Shown here piece by piece: positions 29,063 through 38,362 of a stretch of DNA of 64,000 bases. The position numbers were made by a program, and so were the translations under genes. How positions within the stretch are numbered: the stretch's first letter is position 1; the number at the start of each line of letters is the position of its first letter. Source of the DNA: Pectobacterium wasabiae CFBP 3304 (lineage in GTDB: Bacteria; Pseudomonadota; Gammaproteobacteria; Enterobacterales; Enterobacteriaceae); contig NZ_CP015750.1 in NCBI RefSeq assembly GCF_001742185.1, positions 2,356,001-2,420,000 on the forward strand. Reading direction: 5' to 3'. Under the pieces are notes generated by a model. It ran no database searches, was not told the origin of the DNA, and saw nothing but the letters and a program-made list of their open reading frames with translations.

Positions 29063-30387
29063 AGCCCAATTGCCTGACGGATCACTGCCAGCGGTCGACG
29101 GAACAGATAAACGGCAAGGGGAACATAGTCGCCGGAAATTTTTGCCGTGCCGCGCAGGCCGATACGTGGTGGTGTGTCAGTAAAGCGTGCATCCAGACGA
29201 TAGGCCAGATTGCCGGCTGGCGTCAGTTCAGACTCATAGGCGATACGTTCTAACAATGCGGCGTGCGGCGTCAGTGGATCACTGTCCAAAAACAGGGTAA
29301 TGGGTGCCTCTTGCTGCAACCGGATGGCGTCGCCCACGTCCAACTCGATGCGTAACGCGGTGAGTGCGGGGTCTGCTAACTCCATCAAACGTTCGCCGGT
29401 GCGTACCGGCTTACCCATCCAGCGTGTGGCGTCGGCGAACACCGCAATGCCATCCCGTTCGGCACGGACCTCTGAACGACTCAGCAAGGCATTGGCGTAA
29501 TCGCGTTCCGCTCGTTTTTGTGCCACCTGAGCAGCGAGAAAGTCGAGCCGCGCTTTGGAGTCTGCATCCTGAAACGCGCGTTGGGAACTCGCACGGTGTT
29601 CCGCTTCGGCGACATTCAGCGCACGTTCGGCCACATCCGCCTGGGCTTTCAGGCTTGTACTGTCAAAGCGAACCAACACCTCCCCTTGACGCACACTCTG
29701 GTTCGGTAACACGGTGAAAGATTGGATCACGCCGTCCAGCGGGGCGGCGACGACACGGCCTTGATGAGGAATAACTTCGGCGGGTGCCAACACGGACTGG
29801 CGCACCGGAATAAACAGACAAGCGAGCAGTAGCAGCACAGGCACGGCGATCTTCCATCGAGCCTGTCGGCGACGCCAGAGGGTCGTTTGCGGTTCGAGTG
29901 CCAGCCAGGCGTGGCTAAAAGCGCCGCTGAGTTGTTCCGCCAGCACCTGATCGGTACTCTGCCACGGCTGTTCTCGTGCATACCAAATGGCACCGAAGGG
30001 TTTCCCCTGACGATCGTCGAGGGGCGACCATAGTGCCTCTGGGGCAGACAGCGCCTGCCAATCTTTACGGCTTTGTTCATCAAGCTGTGAGGCTTCAATC
30101 ACTGTACATTGGGCCAACGTTTGCTCATCGGCAGATGACAACTGGGTGCAGGCACGTTCAACAAAAGCGACAAAGGGCGCATGGGGCGCGGGTTGGGTGA
30201 CGCCGGTTACGGCGCGCACTCGACCATTGATGATCAAGGCGGCATGGCGAAAACCGAACAGCGGCTGGCTGTCGTTGACGATGCAGTAAGCCAGCTCTTC
30301 GGTGCTGTTGGCTGCCCGCGCTTGCCGTTCAACGTCAAGGAAACGGGCAAACGTGGCGGTGCTGGCAGACGTTGGCATAGTGCTCAC
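29059..30387 (-). CDS. GAF-like/HlyD membrane-fusion protein
   Basis: 442 residues. The N-terminal ~165 residues look like a cytoplasmic GAF-type domain (ELAYCIVNDSQPLFGFRHAA, then PFGAIWYARE). A single membrane helix follows (IAVPVLLLLACLFI, about 180-195). The periplasmic part is HlyD-like with a barrel-sandwich lipoyl motif (VVAAPLDGVIQSF and VLVRFDS) and a coiled coil. The GTG at 30387 overlaps the upstream stop (GTGA); ATG 30378 is an alternative start. It is coupled to the genes on either side by overlaps. It presumably links the inner-membrane component to the TolC-type channel. The GAF part suggests a sensory or docking role, which is inference. Confidence 0.8.
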   Translation of the reverse strand: MSTMPTSASTATFARFLDVERQARAANSTEELAYCIVNDSQPLFGFRHAALIINGRVRAVTGVTQPAPHAPFVAFVERACTQLSSADEQTLAQCTVIEASQLDEQSRKDWQALSAPEALWSPLDDRQGKPFGAIWYAREQPWQSTDQVLAEQLSGAFSHAWLALEPQTTLWRRRQARWKIAVPVLLLLACLFIPVRQSVLAPAEVIPHQGRVVAAPLDGVIQSFTVLPNQSVRQGEVLVRFDSTSLKAQADVAERALNVAEAEHRASSQRAFQDADSKARLDFLAAQVAQKRAERDYANALLSRSEVRAERDGIAVFADATRWMGKPVRTGERLMELADPALTALRIELDVGDAIRLQQEAPITLFLDSDPLTPHAALLERIAYESELTPAGNLAYRLDARFTDTPPRIGLRGTAKISGDYVPLAVYLFRRPLAVIRQAIGL

Positions 30388-31187
30388 CGGGCCTCCGAAA
30401 ACTGGGCCGTTCCGCTCATCCCTGCCATCAAGGTATCGTCCGCGTGAGCCAGCGTACCCGTCAGGCCGAGGGTTTGACTGCTTTCATCAATGCGTGCGCC
30501 AAGTCGTGTGACTTTGGCTTGTAATGGCTTACCGGTTTCATCGGGGGTGAAGGTAAAGGTTAATCCGGGTTTTAGTACCGACAACAGACGTGATGGCACC
30601 AGCAAGTTGATCTCCAGATGGTGATTATTGACGATATCCAGAACCGGCGCGCCAATACCAACGCTTTCGTATGTTTGGGAGCGGCGTTTTACCACTTGTC
30701 CATCGAACGGGGCCAGAAGGCGGCAGCGGTTGACCTGGATTTGATAGACCTGGCTTTCCGCCTGAGCCTGTGCAAAGTGCGCTGCGGATAACGATACCGC
30801 GTGTCTCCCTACCGATTTCATCTGTGCCAGTTGCTGATTTTGGCTCAGTTCCGCTTCTGCGGCTCGCGTGGCAGCAGAGGCTGCGGCCAATTGGGCCTGA
30901 TAAATCGAACAGTCAAACCGCACTAAAAGATCGCCTTTCTTGAAGGATTCTCCTTCTCGAAACGGTATTTCTACAATACGCCCAGCCAAATCGCTGGACA
31001 GCGTGGCTTGATCGACGGCGATCAGGATCCCTCGCGCCTGATTGTCTGCGGGTGCAGCGGTTTGATTATCATGAGAAGGCATCGCCAAGAGTGGGTCGCT
31101 CGTTTGGGCATGAGCGCTAAACGCCAATAGGCAAAATGCCAGCGGCGTAAAAGCGCGACGAAGTGCTGAGTTATTGAAACTATTCAC
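30384..31187 (-). CDS. Periplasmic adaptor (HlyD/RND membrane-fusion type)
   Basis: 267 residues with a cleavable signal peptide (hydrophobic LAFCLLAFSAHAQ, cleavage after AHA). Lipoyl-type half motifs (GRIVEIPFREGESFKKGDLL and CRLLAPFDGQVV) surround a short coiled coil, followed by a beta-barrel domain. It is shorter than usual RND adaptors (about 350-400 residues) and lacks a membrane anchor or lipobox. It is the first gene of the overlapping three-gene unit with the GAF/HlyD and M50 genes. It probably joins them in a periplasmic tunnel to the TolC-type protein. Confidence 0.8.
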   Translation of the reverse strand: MNSFNNSALRRAFTPLAFCLLAFSAHAQTSDPLLAMPSHDNQTAAPADNQARGILIAVDQATLSSDLAGRIVEIPFREGESFKKGDLLVRFDCSIYQAQLAAASAATRAAEAELSQNQQLAQMKSVGRHAVSLSAAHFAQAQAESQVYQIQVNRCRLLAPFDGQVVKRRSQTYESVGIGAPVLDIVNNHHLEINLLVPSRLLSVLKPGLTFTFTPDETGKPLQAKVTRLGARIDESSQTLGLTGTLAHADDTLMAGMSGTAQFSEAR

Positions 31188-32120
31188 ACTGACCTGCCTT
31201 AATTTGTTGAGGTGTGTGCCACGTCAGAAAAGGTAAAGAAACTTTCTGAATTTCACTTCATTAGCGGTGCTTATTTTGGAAGATATCATGGTACAGAATG
31301 GGTCAAACTGACAACACCAATAAAGCGTCGTTGAACAATTCCTGTTCATGTCTCTGTGCATCACTGCGATTGTGATGAAAGGCTTGATGATGAGGGCAGA
31401 GGGCTGCCCTACGACATGATAGCGACACTATTCCACCACGATGGGAAGAAAAAGAGTCACAGGGTGCAACTTACTGGTGTTCCCGATCGGTGTTATCACC
31501 AAACGTGATTGCACGACTACGTGCGTCAATACGCGCTTTATCGCGGTTGAAACCCATCTTCGCTCGGACGCCACCCAGCATATCGCTCCGTTGATAGATT
31601 TCGTTCGCACGGTCGTGGTTGTACTGGCTACTGGAGGGGGAACGGCACGCGTTGTCCTTTTGACATTTGCTATCGCAAAAATACATCGAATTATTCAGGG
31701 TAAAGGTGAGCTTATCTTTTCATGGTAATTATTTTCCTATGAATGATATATGTAGCAGTGGATATGCATAAAAGTAGTATTTCCTTTCTTGATCTTCCAT
31801 TTCAGATGGAAATTGAAGCAAAAAACCAAAAATATCCGTTTTTTTGATTTTTTAACATGAATAATTGTGTGTGTCTGACGTTATATTCTATTTTTTTGGG
31901 TTTTTTTGTTGTTTAAATTGATGCTATTTCAATAAGGTAGGTGAAATAAAAAAATAAACGAAAAATTTTCACCCCTATTGCAGTGTTTTTTCCAATGAAT
32001 AGAATTGCTCCGTTGGTATATTTAATTGAAATAAATATAAAGTCGCGTGGTCTTTTGATTGTTGCACTTGGTTTACTAGGGAAAGTTTACCCCCAACTCT
32101 ATGGTACATAGGAGATAACC
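31188..32120. other. Intergenic region before the phosphonate operon
   Basis: 933 bases without a well-supported gene apart from the small doubtful frame at 31471-31686. The right half (31740-32110) is very AT-rich and must carry the promoter of the phosphonate operon. I looked for a Pho box of the CTGTCAT type and did not see a convincing one. A GC-rich hairpin (AGGGCAG/CTGCCCT) lies at 31393-31410. Confidence 0.5.
31471..31686 (-). CDS. Small hypothetical protein, doubtful
   Basis: 71 codons with a composition unlike a random antisense frame: an MGFNRDKARIDARSRA stretch and several Cys near the start. The frame is open for about nine further codons upstream without an ATG. An ATGAAAAG lies upstream in another frame, so the gene could be longer with a frameshift, or broken. 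There is no good ribosome binding site. I do not recognise a family. It is listed because it is the most protein-like frame in the gap. Confidence 0.3.
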   Translation of the reverse strand: MYFCDSKCQKDNACRSPSSSQYNHDRANEIYQRSDMLGGVRAKMGFNRDKARIDARSRAITFGDNTDREHQ

Positions 32121-33053
32121 ATGTCTATCATTTTACCTCATCATGCCCCAACGGATTCCTATAAGGGGTGTACGCCAGGCTCACGCCGCAGTGCGCTCCG
32201 TGAATTATTGCAGCAGCAAAAAGGCATTCGTGTGATGGAGGCTCACAGTCCGCTTTCTGCCTTATTAATCGAGCAAGCTGCTTATGAAGATGGCGATATT
32301 CATTATCAATTTGATGCGTTTTGGTCTAGCTCGCTCACCGATTCCACTTTGCGCGGAAAACCCGATACGGAGTTAGTGGACATCAGCCATCGTTTTCATG
32401 CGATTACGGAAATATTTGATGTTACTACCCGTCCATTAATTTTTGACGGTGATACTGGCGGGCAAACGGAACATTTATCCCACCGTATTCGTGCTGCCGA
32501 AAATCTGGGTATTTCCGCCATGATTATCGAAGATAAAACCGGCCTGAAAAAGAACTCTTTATTTGGTAATGATGTAAAACAAACGCAGGCTTCTGTAGCG
32601 GATTTTTGCGAAAAAATTACGACTGCCAAAAAAGCACAACTGACGCCCGAGTTTATGCTAATCGCGCGTATTGAGAGCCTGATCCTCGACGTCGGTATGG
32701 AAGATGCGATAAACCGTGCCTTGCATTATGCTGATGCCGGTGCCGATGGCATTATGATCCACAGTCGACATAAGAACCCCTCTGAGATTTTAGCTTTCGC
32801 TAAACAATTCCGCGATCATTATCCACATTTACCTTTGGTTTGTGTCCCTACCAGTTTTAACGATATTACTTTCGATCAGTTGATTGATGGTGGATTCAAT
32901 ATTGTTATTTACGCAAACCATATGTTACGTGCGGCTTATCCTGCGATGAAATCAATTTTACCAGAAATCCTCAAGCATGGTCGAACGCTGGAAGTTGAGG
33001 ATCAATGCATGTCGATAAAAGATATTCTGGATCTTATACCCGGCACGCGATAG
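32121..33053 (+). CDS. aepX: Phosphoenolpyruvate mutase
   Basis: Rearranges phosphoenolpyruvate to phosphonopyruvate, the C-P bond-forming entry step to most natural phosphonates. 310 residues of the isocitrate lyase/PEP mutase superfamily. Diagnostic sequences are FDGDTGG (metal-binding Asp) and the gating loop EDKTGLKKNSLFGND, which carries the EDK...NS signature that separates mutases from PEP/carboxy lyases. The ribosome binding site AGGAGAT is close to the ATG. It is the first gene of a plus-strand operon with phosphonopyruvate decarboxylase, a dehydrogenase and the phn C-P lyase genes. Confidence 0.92.
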   Translation: MSIILPHHAPTDSYKGCTPGSRRSALRELLQQQKGIRVMEAHSPLSALLIEQAAYEDGDIHYQFDAFWSSSLTDSTLRGKPDTELVDISHRFHAITEIFDVTTRPLIFDGDTGGQTEHLSHRIRAAENLGISAMIIEDKTGLKKNSLFGNDVKQTQASVADFCEKITTAKKAQLTPEFMLIARIESLILDVGMEDAINRALHYADAGADGIMIHSRHKNPSEILAFAKQFRDHYPHLPLVCVPTSFNDITFDQLIDGGFNIVIYANHMLRAAYPAMKSILPEILKHGRTLEVEDQCMSIKDILDLIPGTR

Positions 33054-33242
33054 CGAAATATTTTGGGGCGTCAGTATAATTATTATCATCACGCTATTAA
33101 TTGGCGTGGTAGGCGTGTTGTTATTATTTAACGCCATGGCGTTGCCCAAATTATCCACACCACATAATGATAAAATCAAGGCGTCATCATTGTTGTTAAT
33201 GACAACATGGAGCGACAGGATGATGCAAAGGGAAGGTTTATT

Positions 33243-34396
33243 ATGATTGACCCTAATAAGCTTATCGAATTTCTGGTTCAACGCGGCGTGCATTTTTTCA
33301 GTGGCGTCCCTGATTCATTATTAAAAGCGTTTTGTCTGGCGATCGGAAGTAATAACGGTGGGCTTGCGCACCGTATCGCGAGTAATGAAGGTTGTGCGAT
33401 GGGGATGGCGATTGGGCATTACCTGTCTACGCGAACGCTACCCGTGGTCTATATGCAAAATTCAGGGTTAGGCAATGCGATCAACCCCCTTTGCTCCCTG
33501 GCTACGCCGGATGTGTATGGTATTCCGCTATTACTGATTATCGGCTGGCGTGGCGAAGTCGATGCTAGCGGTAAGCAACTGCACGATGAGCCGCAGCATG
33601 TTATGCAGGGGCGAGTCACATTGCCTCAACTCAATGTGTTGGATATTCCGCATATCGTGCTGGATAGCCATAATCCCCCCTGTGGGATGATATTCAGGCT
33701 TTGCTCCAGTGTGCGCATGATGAACACCGTCCTGTGGCGCTGGTGGTGAGAAAAAATACCTTTTCCTCGGCAGCCACGCCTGACCATCCAGTCGCTGAGC
33801 AGGCGCTGATGCGGCGAGAAGCCATTGTCGCTGCATGCCTGAACGTGCTGCCGTCCCATCTCCCTATCGTCAGCACCACGGGCATGTTGTCGCGTGAGCT
33901 TTATGAATTACGCGAACAGCGTGGTGAAGGGCATCAGCGAGATTTTTTGACCGTCGGTGGCATGGGGCTTGCCAGCCAGATCGCACTGGGTCTGTGCGAT
34001 GCACAGCCACAGAGAAAAGTCGTTTGTCTGGATGGCGATGGAGCGCTGTTGATGCACATGGGCGGGCTGACGAACACCGCCCAGGCCAACAACCTGATAC
34101 ATATCGTCATCAATAACGGCGCGCATGACTCCGTCGGAGGGCAGCCCACGGCGGCCTCACGCTTGCCGCTAGCGCCTATCGCGGCTGCCAGCGGCTATGG
34201 CACAACGTACTACGTTGAAACGGAAGAAGCCTTACAAACTGCGCTGCAACAGGCACTACAGGCACAAAGTAGTCAATTCATTGAGGTGAGATGCCGAGTG
34301 GGTCATCGCAGCGATCTGGGGCGGCCAGCGACGTCCCCCGCGCAGAACCGCGATGCATTTATGCAGTTTCTTAATCCCCCTTCTCAGGCTTCTTGA
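33243..34396 (+). pseudogene. aepY: Phosphonopyruvate decarboxylase, frameshifted
   Basis: A thiamine-diphosphate enzyme that decarboxylates phosphonopyruvate to phosphonoacetaldehyde, pulling the unfavourable mutase reaction forward. The first frame (33243-33749) holds the N-terminal ThDP domain (FFSGVPDSLLK, SNEGCAMGMAIGHY, MQNSGLGNAINPL). The second frame (to 34396) holds the C-terminal domain with the ThDP motif GDGALLMHMGGL...NN. The frames join at the six-C run 33675-33680; one more C gives NPPLWDDIQALLQCAHDE and restores 384 codons, the usual family length. ATG 33243 has AAGGGAAGG upstream. As read the enzyme is broken. It is a real mutation or a homopolymer error. Confidence 0.85.
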
Positions 34397-34428
34397 AGGC
34401 CCGTCCCCTAGCGACAAGGATTGCCGAT

Positions 34429-35322
34429 ATGACTCATTCTGTTTCTTTAGTTGGCGTTGGTGTATTAGGAAAAGCTATCTCGCTCAGACTATTACAGCGC
34501 CATTTTTCGCTCAGCGTGTTCAACCGGACTCACCGTAAAGCGAGCGAGGTTGCCGACGAAGGTGCGCAAGCCGTCCCTGAATTGCATCAACTGTTCACAC
34601 AGGAAAAACAAGTTGTGCTTATCTGCCTGAAGGATGCGGAGGCGATACGTGAGGTTTTTCAGGCGGAGGAGGTTACACAGAAACTGACCCGCTATCGCCC
34701 TCTTTTACTCAATATCAGCACGATAGGGCCGGAAGAGAGCCGCTGGATGGAAACCTTTTTTCACCAGCACGGTGCGCATTATGTGGAGTGCCCCGTCTCG
34801 GGCGGACCAGAAGGTGCGCGGCAGGGCAAACTTGCCGCCTGGGTAGGACCTTGTGCGGATGGCTTTGCCGACGCGATTAACGATGTCATCACCAGCCTGT
34901 CAGATCGCTATGTACTGATGGCGAGTAACCACAGTGCGCAGACCATGAAGGTGATTAATAACTATTGTGAGGCGGTGCATCTGCTGGTGGCGGCGGAAGC
35001 GCTATTGCTGGCGGAGGCTCATGATATCGCCCCAGACGTGCTGGCAAATGCGCTAACGCTGGGGCGCGGACGCTCGACCTACATGGAGGTCATGCTGGAT
35101 CGCTACCTGAACCCGCGTGAAACCGTGTCGGTTCCTTTATCGATCCGCCTGAAAGATCTCGACTTGGCCAATACGCTTTTTCAGCGCTCTGCGATCCACA
35201 GCGAATTCTTTGATACGGCGCGTCAGCGTTATCAAAACACGGCCGATCTCTCGAACGATCCTCAGGATCAAACCGCCTGCTTTTCTTATCTTTCACGTAC
35301 CTTGCTGACGGGGAGGGAGTAG
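34429..35322 (+). CDS. Beta-hydroxyacid dehydrogenase (3-hydroxyisobutyrate dehydrogenase family)
   Basis: 297 residues. The N-terminal Rossmann motif is VGVGVLGKAISLRLL; substrate-binding PVSGGPEGARQGKLAAWVG and the catalytic-lysine helix (NHSAQTMKVINNYCEAV) follow, as in 6-phosphogluconate/3-hydroxyisobutyrate dehydrogenases. ATG 34429 with AAGGA upstream is preferred to the TTG at 34393. Its place between aepY and phnG suggests it reduces phosphonopyruvate or phosphonoacetaldehyde to a hydroxyphosphonate, or oxidises such a compound. The substrate is inferred from context only. Confidence 0.8.
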   Translation: MTHSVSLVGVGVLGKAISLRLLQRHFSLSVFNRTHRKASEVADEGAQAVPELHQLFTQEKQVVLICLKDAEAIREVFQAEEVTQKLTRYRPLLLNISTIGPEESRWMETFFHQHGAHYVECPVSGGPEGARQGKLAAWVGPCADGFADAINDVITSLSDRYVLMASNHSAQTMKVINNYCEAVHLLVAAEALLLAEAHDIAPDVLANALTLGRGRSTYMEVMLDRYLNPRETVSVPLSIRLKDLDLANTLFQRSAIHSEFFDTARQRYQNTADLSNDPQDQTACFSYLSRTLLTGRE

Positions 35323-35766
35323 ATGCCTGAGCTAACACAGCGACAACGTTGGATGTCTATTCTCGCTCATAGCGACCCTACTGAGCTGGTAGAACACTGG
35401 GACACGCTGCACTTTTCCGCACATTACCAGCTTTTACGCCCGACGCAGATTGGTTTGATCCAGTTGCAGGGGAGAATGGAAGTTGATGGTCCGCGTTTTA
35501 TTGTGGGTGACATGACGGTGACCCGCGCGGCGGTACAACTGGAGGATGGGACATGTGGCTACAGCTATATCGCAGGCAGAAACAAGCCGCATGCCGAGCT
35601 CTGTGCCTGGATCGATGCGCTCCTGCAAACCCGATCCTATTTCCATGAAATATGGGAGCGAATCATCACACCGTTAGCAGACCAACAGCGTGTTCACCGG
35701 GAACAGCAACAGCAGGAAGTGGCTGCCAGCCGGGTGAATTTCTTTACTTTGGTCAGGGGAGAATGA
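35323..35766 (+). CDS. phnG: C-P lyase subunit PhnG
   Basis: 147 residues matching PhnG, a core subunit of the PhnGHIJ complex that attaches the phosphonate to ribose triphosphate. Landmarks include RQRWMSILAHSDP and GRNKPHAELCAWIDALLQ. The ATG directly follows the stop of the upstream dehydrogenase gene (TAGATG), which indicates translational coupling. All nine phnG-N/P genes follow in order. Confidence 0.92.
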   Translation: MPELTQRQRWMSILAHSDPTELVEHWDTLHFSAHYQLLRPTQIGLIQLQGRMEVDGPRFIVGDMTVTRAAVQLEDGTCGYSYIAGRNKPHAELCAWIDALLQTRSYFHEIWERIITPLADQQRVHREQQQQEVAASRVNFFTLVRGE

Positions 35767-35772
35767 TTTGTC

Positions 35773-36354
35773 ATGACAACGATGACGGGCTTCGCCCACC
35801 CCGTATTTGGCACACAGCTCTGCTTTCGCAAAATCGTGAAGGCAATGAGTGAGCCGGGTTCTCTGGTTACGGTTCCCAATGTTTCTGGTCTGGAAGCGAT
35901 GTCGTCTGCAACCGCCGCCACGCTGCTTACGCTGACCAGCCACACCACACCGCTGTTTATCGATCCCAAGATCGGTAATCCACTGCTGCTGCGCACGCTG
36001 TGCCTGCATACGAATGTGCCGATCGCCACGACGTTCGAAGAGGCTTATTTTGTGCTGTTGAGTGGAAACCGCTTTTCTTATGACCTGATGGCGCTCTCCT
36101 GCGGCAGCGAAGTCGAACCAGAAAAATCCACCACCGTTATTTTAGAAGTCGAAGGTATGCACGATGGGCCGTGTTTGAAGCTGACCGGGCCGGGCATCAA
36201 GACGCATCGCATTATTTCTCCCCGTCTGCCCGGTAGTATCCGGCACTACCTGTGCAACCGTCCCCATGCCTTCCCTACCGGATTGGATTTTCTCTTTACC
36301 TCTGGGAAAAAGCTCTTTGCAATCCCCAGAAGTACCCACGTGGAGGAATGCTAA
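35773..36354 (+). CDS. phnH: C-P lyase subunit PhnH
   Basis: 193 residues matching PhnH of the C-P lyase core complex (FAHPVFGTQLCFRKIVKAMS at the start, GPGIKTHRIISP near the middle). The start is ATG 35773, six bases after phnG. The TAA stop overlaps the phnI start (TAATG). PhnH is a PLP-fold-like structural subunit without PLP, required for alkylphosphonate use in E. coli. Confidence 0.92.
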   Translation: MTTMTGFAHPVFGTQLCFRKIVKAMSEPGSLVTVPNVSGLEAMSSATAATLLTLTSHTTPLFIDPKIGNPLLLRTLCLHTNVPIATTFEEAYFVLLSGNRFSYDLMALSCGSEVEPEKSTTVILEVEGMHDGPCLKLTGPGIKTHRIISPRLPGSIRHYLCNRPHAFPTGLDFLFTSGKKLFAIPRSTHVEEC

Positions 36355-37457
36355 TGTATGTTGCCGTCAAAGGTGGGGAGAAGGCCATAGAGGCCGCCCA
36401 CCAGCTACAAGCCTGCCGCCGCCGCGGGTGTACGGATATACCAGAACTAGACTGTTCACAGATAGAACAGCAGCTTAATTTAGCCGTCGATCGGGTCATG
36501 ACTGAAGGCAATATTTATGACCGCCAACTTGCCGCGCTGGCCATCAAGCAGGCCAGTGGCGATCTGGTGGAAAGTATCTTTCTTTTACGAGCCTACCGTT
36601 CCACGCTGCCACGCTGGGGAATCAGTCAGCCGCTTAATACGCCCAACATGCGCCTTGAACGCCGTGTTTCGGCTATTTTCAAAGATTTACCGGGCGGGCA
36701 GTTACTGGGTCCGACCTATGACTATACCCATCGCCTGCTGGATTTCTCTTTGCTGGCCGACGGTGAGGATCCTGTCGCTCCGCCACCTGGCGCTGTTGAT
36801 GAGGATGAAGGAACTCGTGAACACATTCCCCATGCGTTTCAGTTCCTTTCTCAACAACACCTCGTCCCTGAACGGAATATCAGCGACGATAGCGATCCGC
36901 CTGATATCACGATGGAACCCCCAAGTTACCCCGGCACGCGGGCATCGCGTCTCCAGCAACTGTTTCGCGGTGACGAAGGGTTTCTTCTCTCGCTCGGGTA
37001 TTCCACCCAGCGCGGCTATGGGCGTAATCATCCGTTTGTTGGAGAGATCCGCACGGGATACATCACCGTCAGTATCGTCGCCGAAGAGGTGGGATTTGCC
37101 ATCGATATAGGGGAAATCCTGCTCACCGAGTGTGAAACCGTGAACGGCTTTGTGAAACCCGTCAGCGACGCACCGCATTTTACCCGTGGCTATGGGCTAG
37201 CATTCGGCCGCTCGGAACGTAAGGCCATCACGGTGGCATTAGCCGATCGCGCACTTCAGGCCGCTGACTATCAAGAAGAGGTACGCGGCCCGGCTCAGGA
37301 TGAGGAGTTTGTCCTCTCTCATGCTGACAATGTCGAGGCTGCGGGTTTTGTCTCACATCTGAAGCTCCCACATTACGTCGATTTCCAGTCAGAGCTTGAG
37401 CTATTAAAACGACTGCGTGAGGAACACCTCGCTGCCGCGCCAAGGAGAAAAGAGTGA
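36354..37457 (+). CDS. phnI: C-P lyase subunit PhnI
   Basis: 367 residues from ATG 36354 (MYVAVKGGEKAIEAAH), the exact start of E. coli PhnI. PhnI has nucleosidase activity alone and, with PhnG, H and L, transfers phosphonate to ribose triphosphate. Conserved segments include GGQLLGPTYDYTHRLLDF and AQDEEFVLSHADNVEAAGFV. The frame extends upstream inside phnH, but that part is not PhnI. The coding sequence overlaps phnJ. Confidence 0.94.
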   Translation: MYVAVKGGEKAIEAAHQLQACRRRGCTDIPELDCSQIEQQLNLAVDRVMTEGNIYDRQLAALAIKQASGDLVESIFLLRAYRSTLPRWGISQPLNTPNMRLERRVSAIFKDLPGGQLLGPTYDYTHRLLDFSLLADGEDPVAPPPGAVDEDEGTREHIPHAFQFLSQQHLVPERNISDDSDPPDITMEPPSYPGTRASRLQQLFRGDEGFLLSLGYSTQRGYGRNHPFVGEIRTGYITVSIVAEEVGFAIDIGEILLTECETVNGFVKPVSDAPHFTRGYGLAFGRSERKAITVALADRALQAADYQEEVRGPAQDEEFVLSHADNVEAAGFVSHLKLPHYVDFQSELELLKRLREEHLAAAPRRKE

Positions 37458-38362
37458 TAAATCAGACGGCGACCTCCCGCCAGAAAGACAGCCCGCCAGA
37501 AACGGAATGCAACGATTCAGAAACGGAATACAACTACGCCTATCTGGATGAAAGCACGAAGGGCATGATACGGCGCGCGATCCTGAAAGCGATTGCTATC
37601 CCCGGCCATCAGGTGCCGTTTGGCAGCCGGGAAATGCCCATGCCCTACGGCTGGGGCACTGGCGGTATTCAAATCACCGCCAGTATTATCGGGCCGGACG
37701 ATACGCTTAAAGTGATCGATCAAGGTTCTGACGATACGACCAATGCGGTGTCGATCCGCGCTTTTTTCCGCAAGGTGACAAACGTGCCGACGACGGAAAA
37801 AACCAGCGACGCGACGCTGATTCAAACACGACACCGTATTCCTGAAACCTCGCTTAAGGAGGATCAGATCCTGGTTTTTCAGGTTCCGATTCCTGAGCCT
37901 TTGCGCTTTATTGAACCGCGCGAAACCGAGACGTGCAAAATGCATGCGCTGGAAGAATACGGCGTCATGCAGGTGAAACTCTACGAAGATATCGCCCGGT
38001 TTGGGCACATCGCCACGACCTATGCCTACCCGGTGAAAGTCAATCATCGCTATGTCATGGATCCTTCGCCGATCCCGAAATTCGATAACCCGAAGATGAA
38101 TATGATGCCCGCGCTGCAACTGTTTGGTGCCGGGCGCGAAAAGCGGGTCTATGCCGTTCCACCGTATACCGTGGTGGAAAGCCTCGATTTTGACGATCAC
38201 CCTTTCACAATACAGCAGTGGGACAAACCCTGTGAGCTGTGTGGTGCGCGCGACAGTTTCCTTGATGAAGTGGTAATGGATGATGACGGTACACGCATGT
38301 TCGTCTGCTCTGACACCGACTATTGCCAGCAGCGTCAAAGCCAGGGAGGAGAACCATCATGA
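37454..38362 (+). CDS. phnJ: C-P lyase radical SAM subunit PhnJ
   Basis: 302 residues. PhnJ is the radical SAM enzyme that breaks the C-P bond of ribose-phosphonate 5-phosphate, giving the alkane and a cyclic phosphate. The C-terminal cluster-binding cysteines are in CELCGARD and, about 21 residues later, CSDTDYC, matching the CX2CX21CX5C arrangement. The start is GTG 37454 with AAGGAG upstream, overlapping the phnI stop. The N-terminal ~20 residues (TSRQKDSPPETECNDSE) are less conserved. Confidence 0.94.
   Translation: MINQTATSRQKDSPPETECNDSETEYNYAYLDESTKGMIRRAILKAIAIPGHQVPFGSREMPMPYGWGTGGIQITASIIGPDDTLKVIDQGSDDTTNAVSIRAFFRKVTNVPTTEKTSDATLIQTRHRIPETSLKEDQILVFQVPIPEPLRFIEPRETETCKMHALEEYGVMQVKLYEDIARFGHIATTYAYPVKVNHRYVMDPSPIPKFDNPKMNMMPALQLFGAGREKRVYAVPPYTVVESLDFDDHPFTIQQWDKPCELCGARDSFLDEVVMDDDGTRMFVCSDTDYCQQRQSQGGEPS

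Noticed and set aside
37517..38338. 273-codon minus-strand frame opposite phnJ
   Set aside because: Complete shadow of phnJ, which has clear family motifs and operon context.
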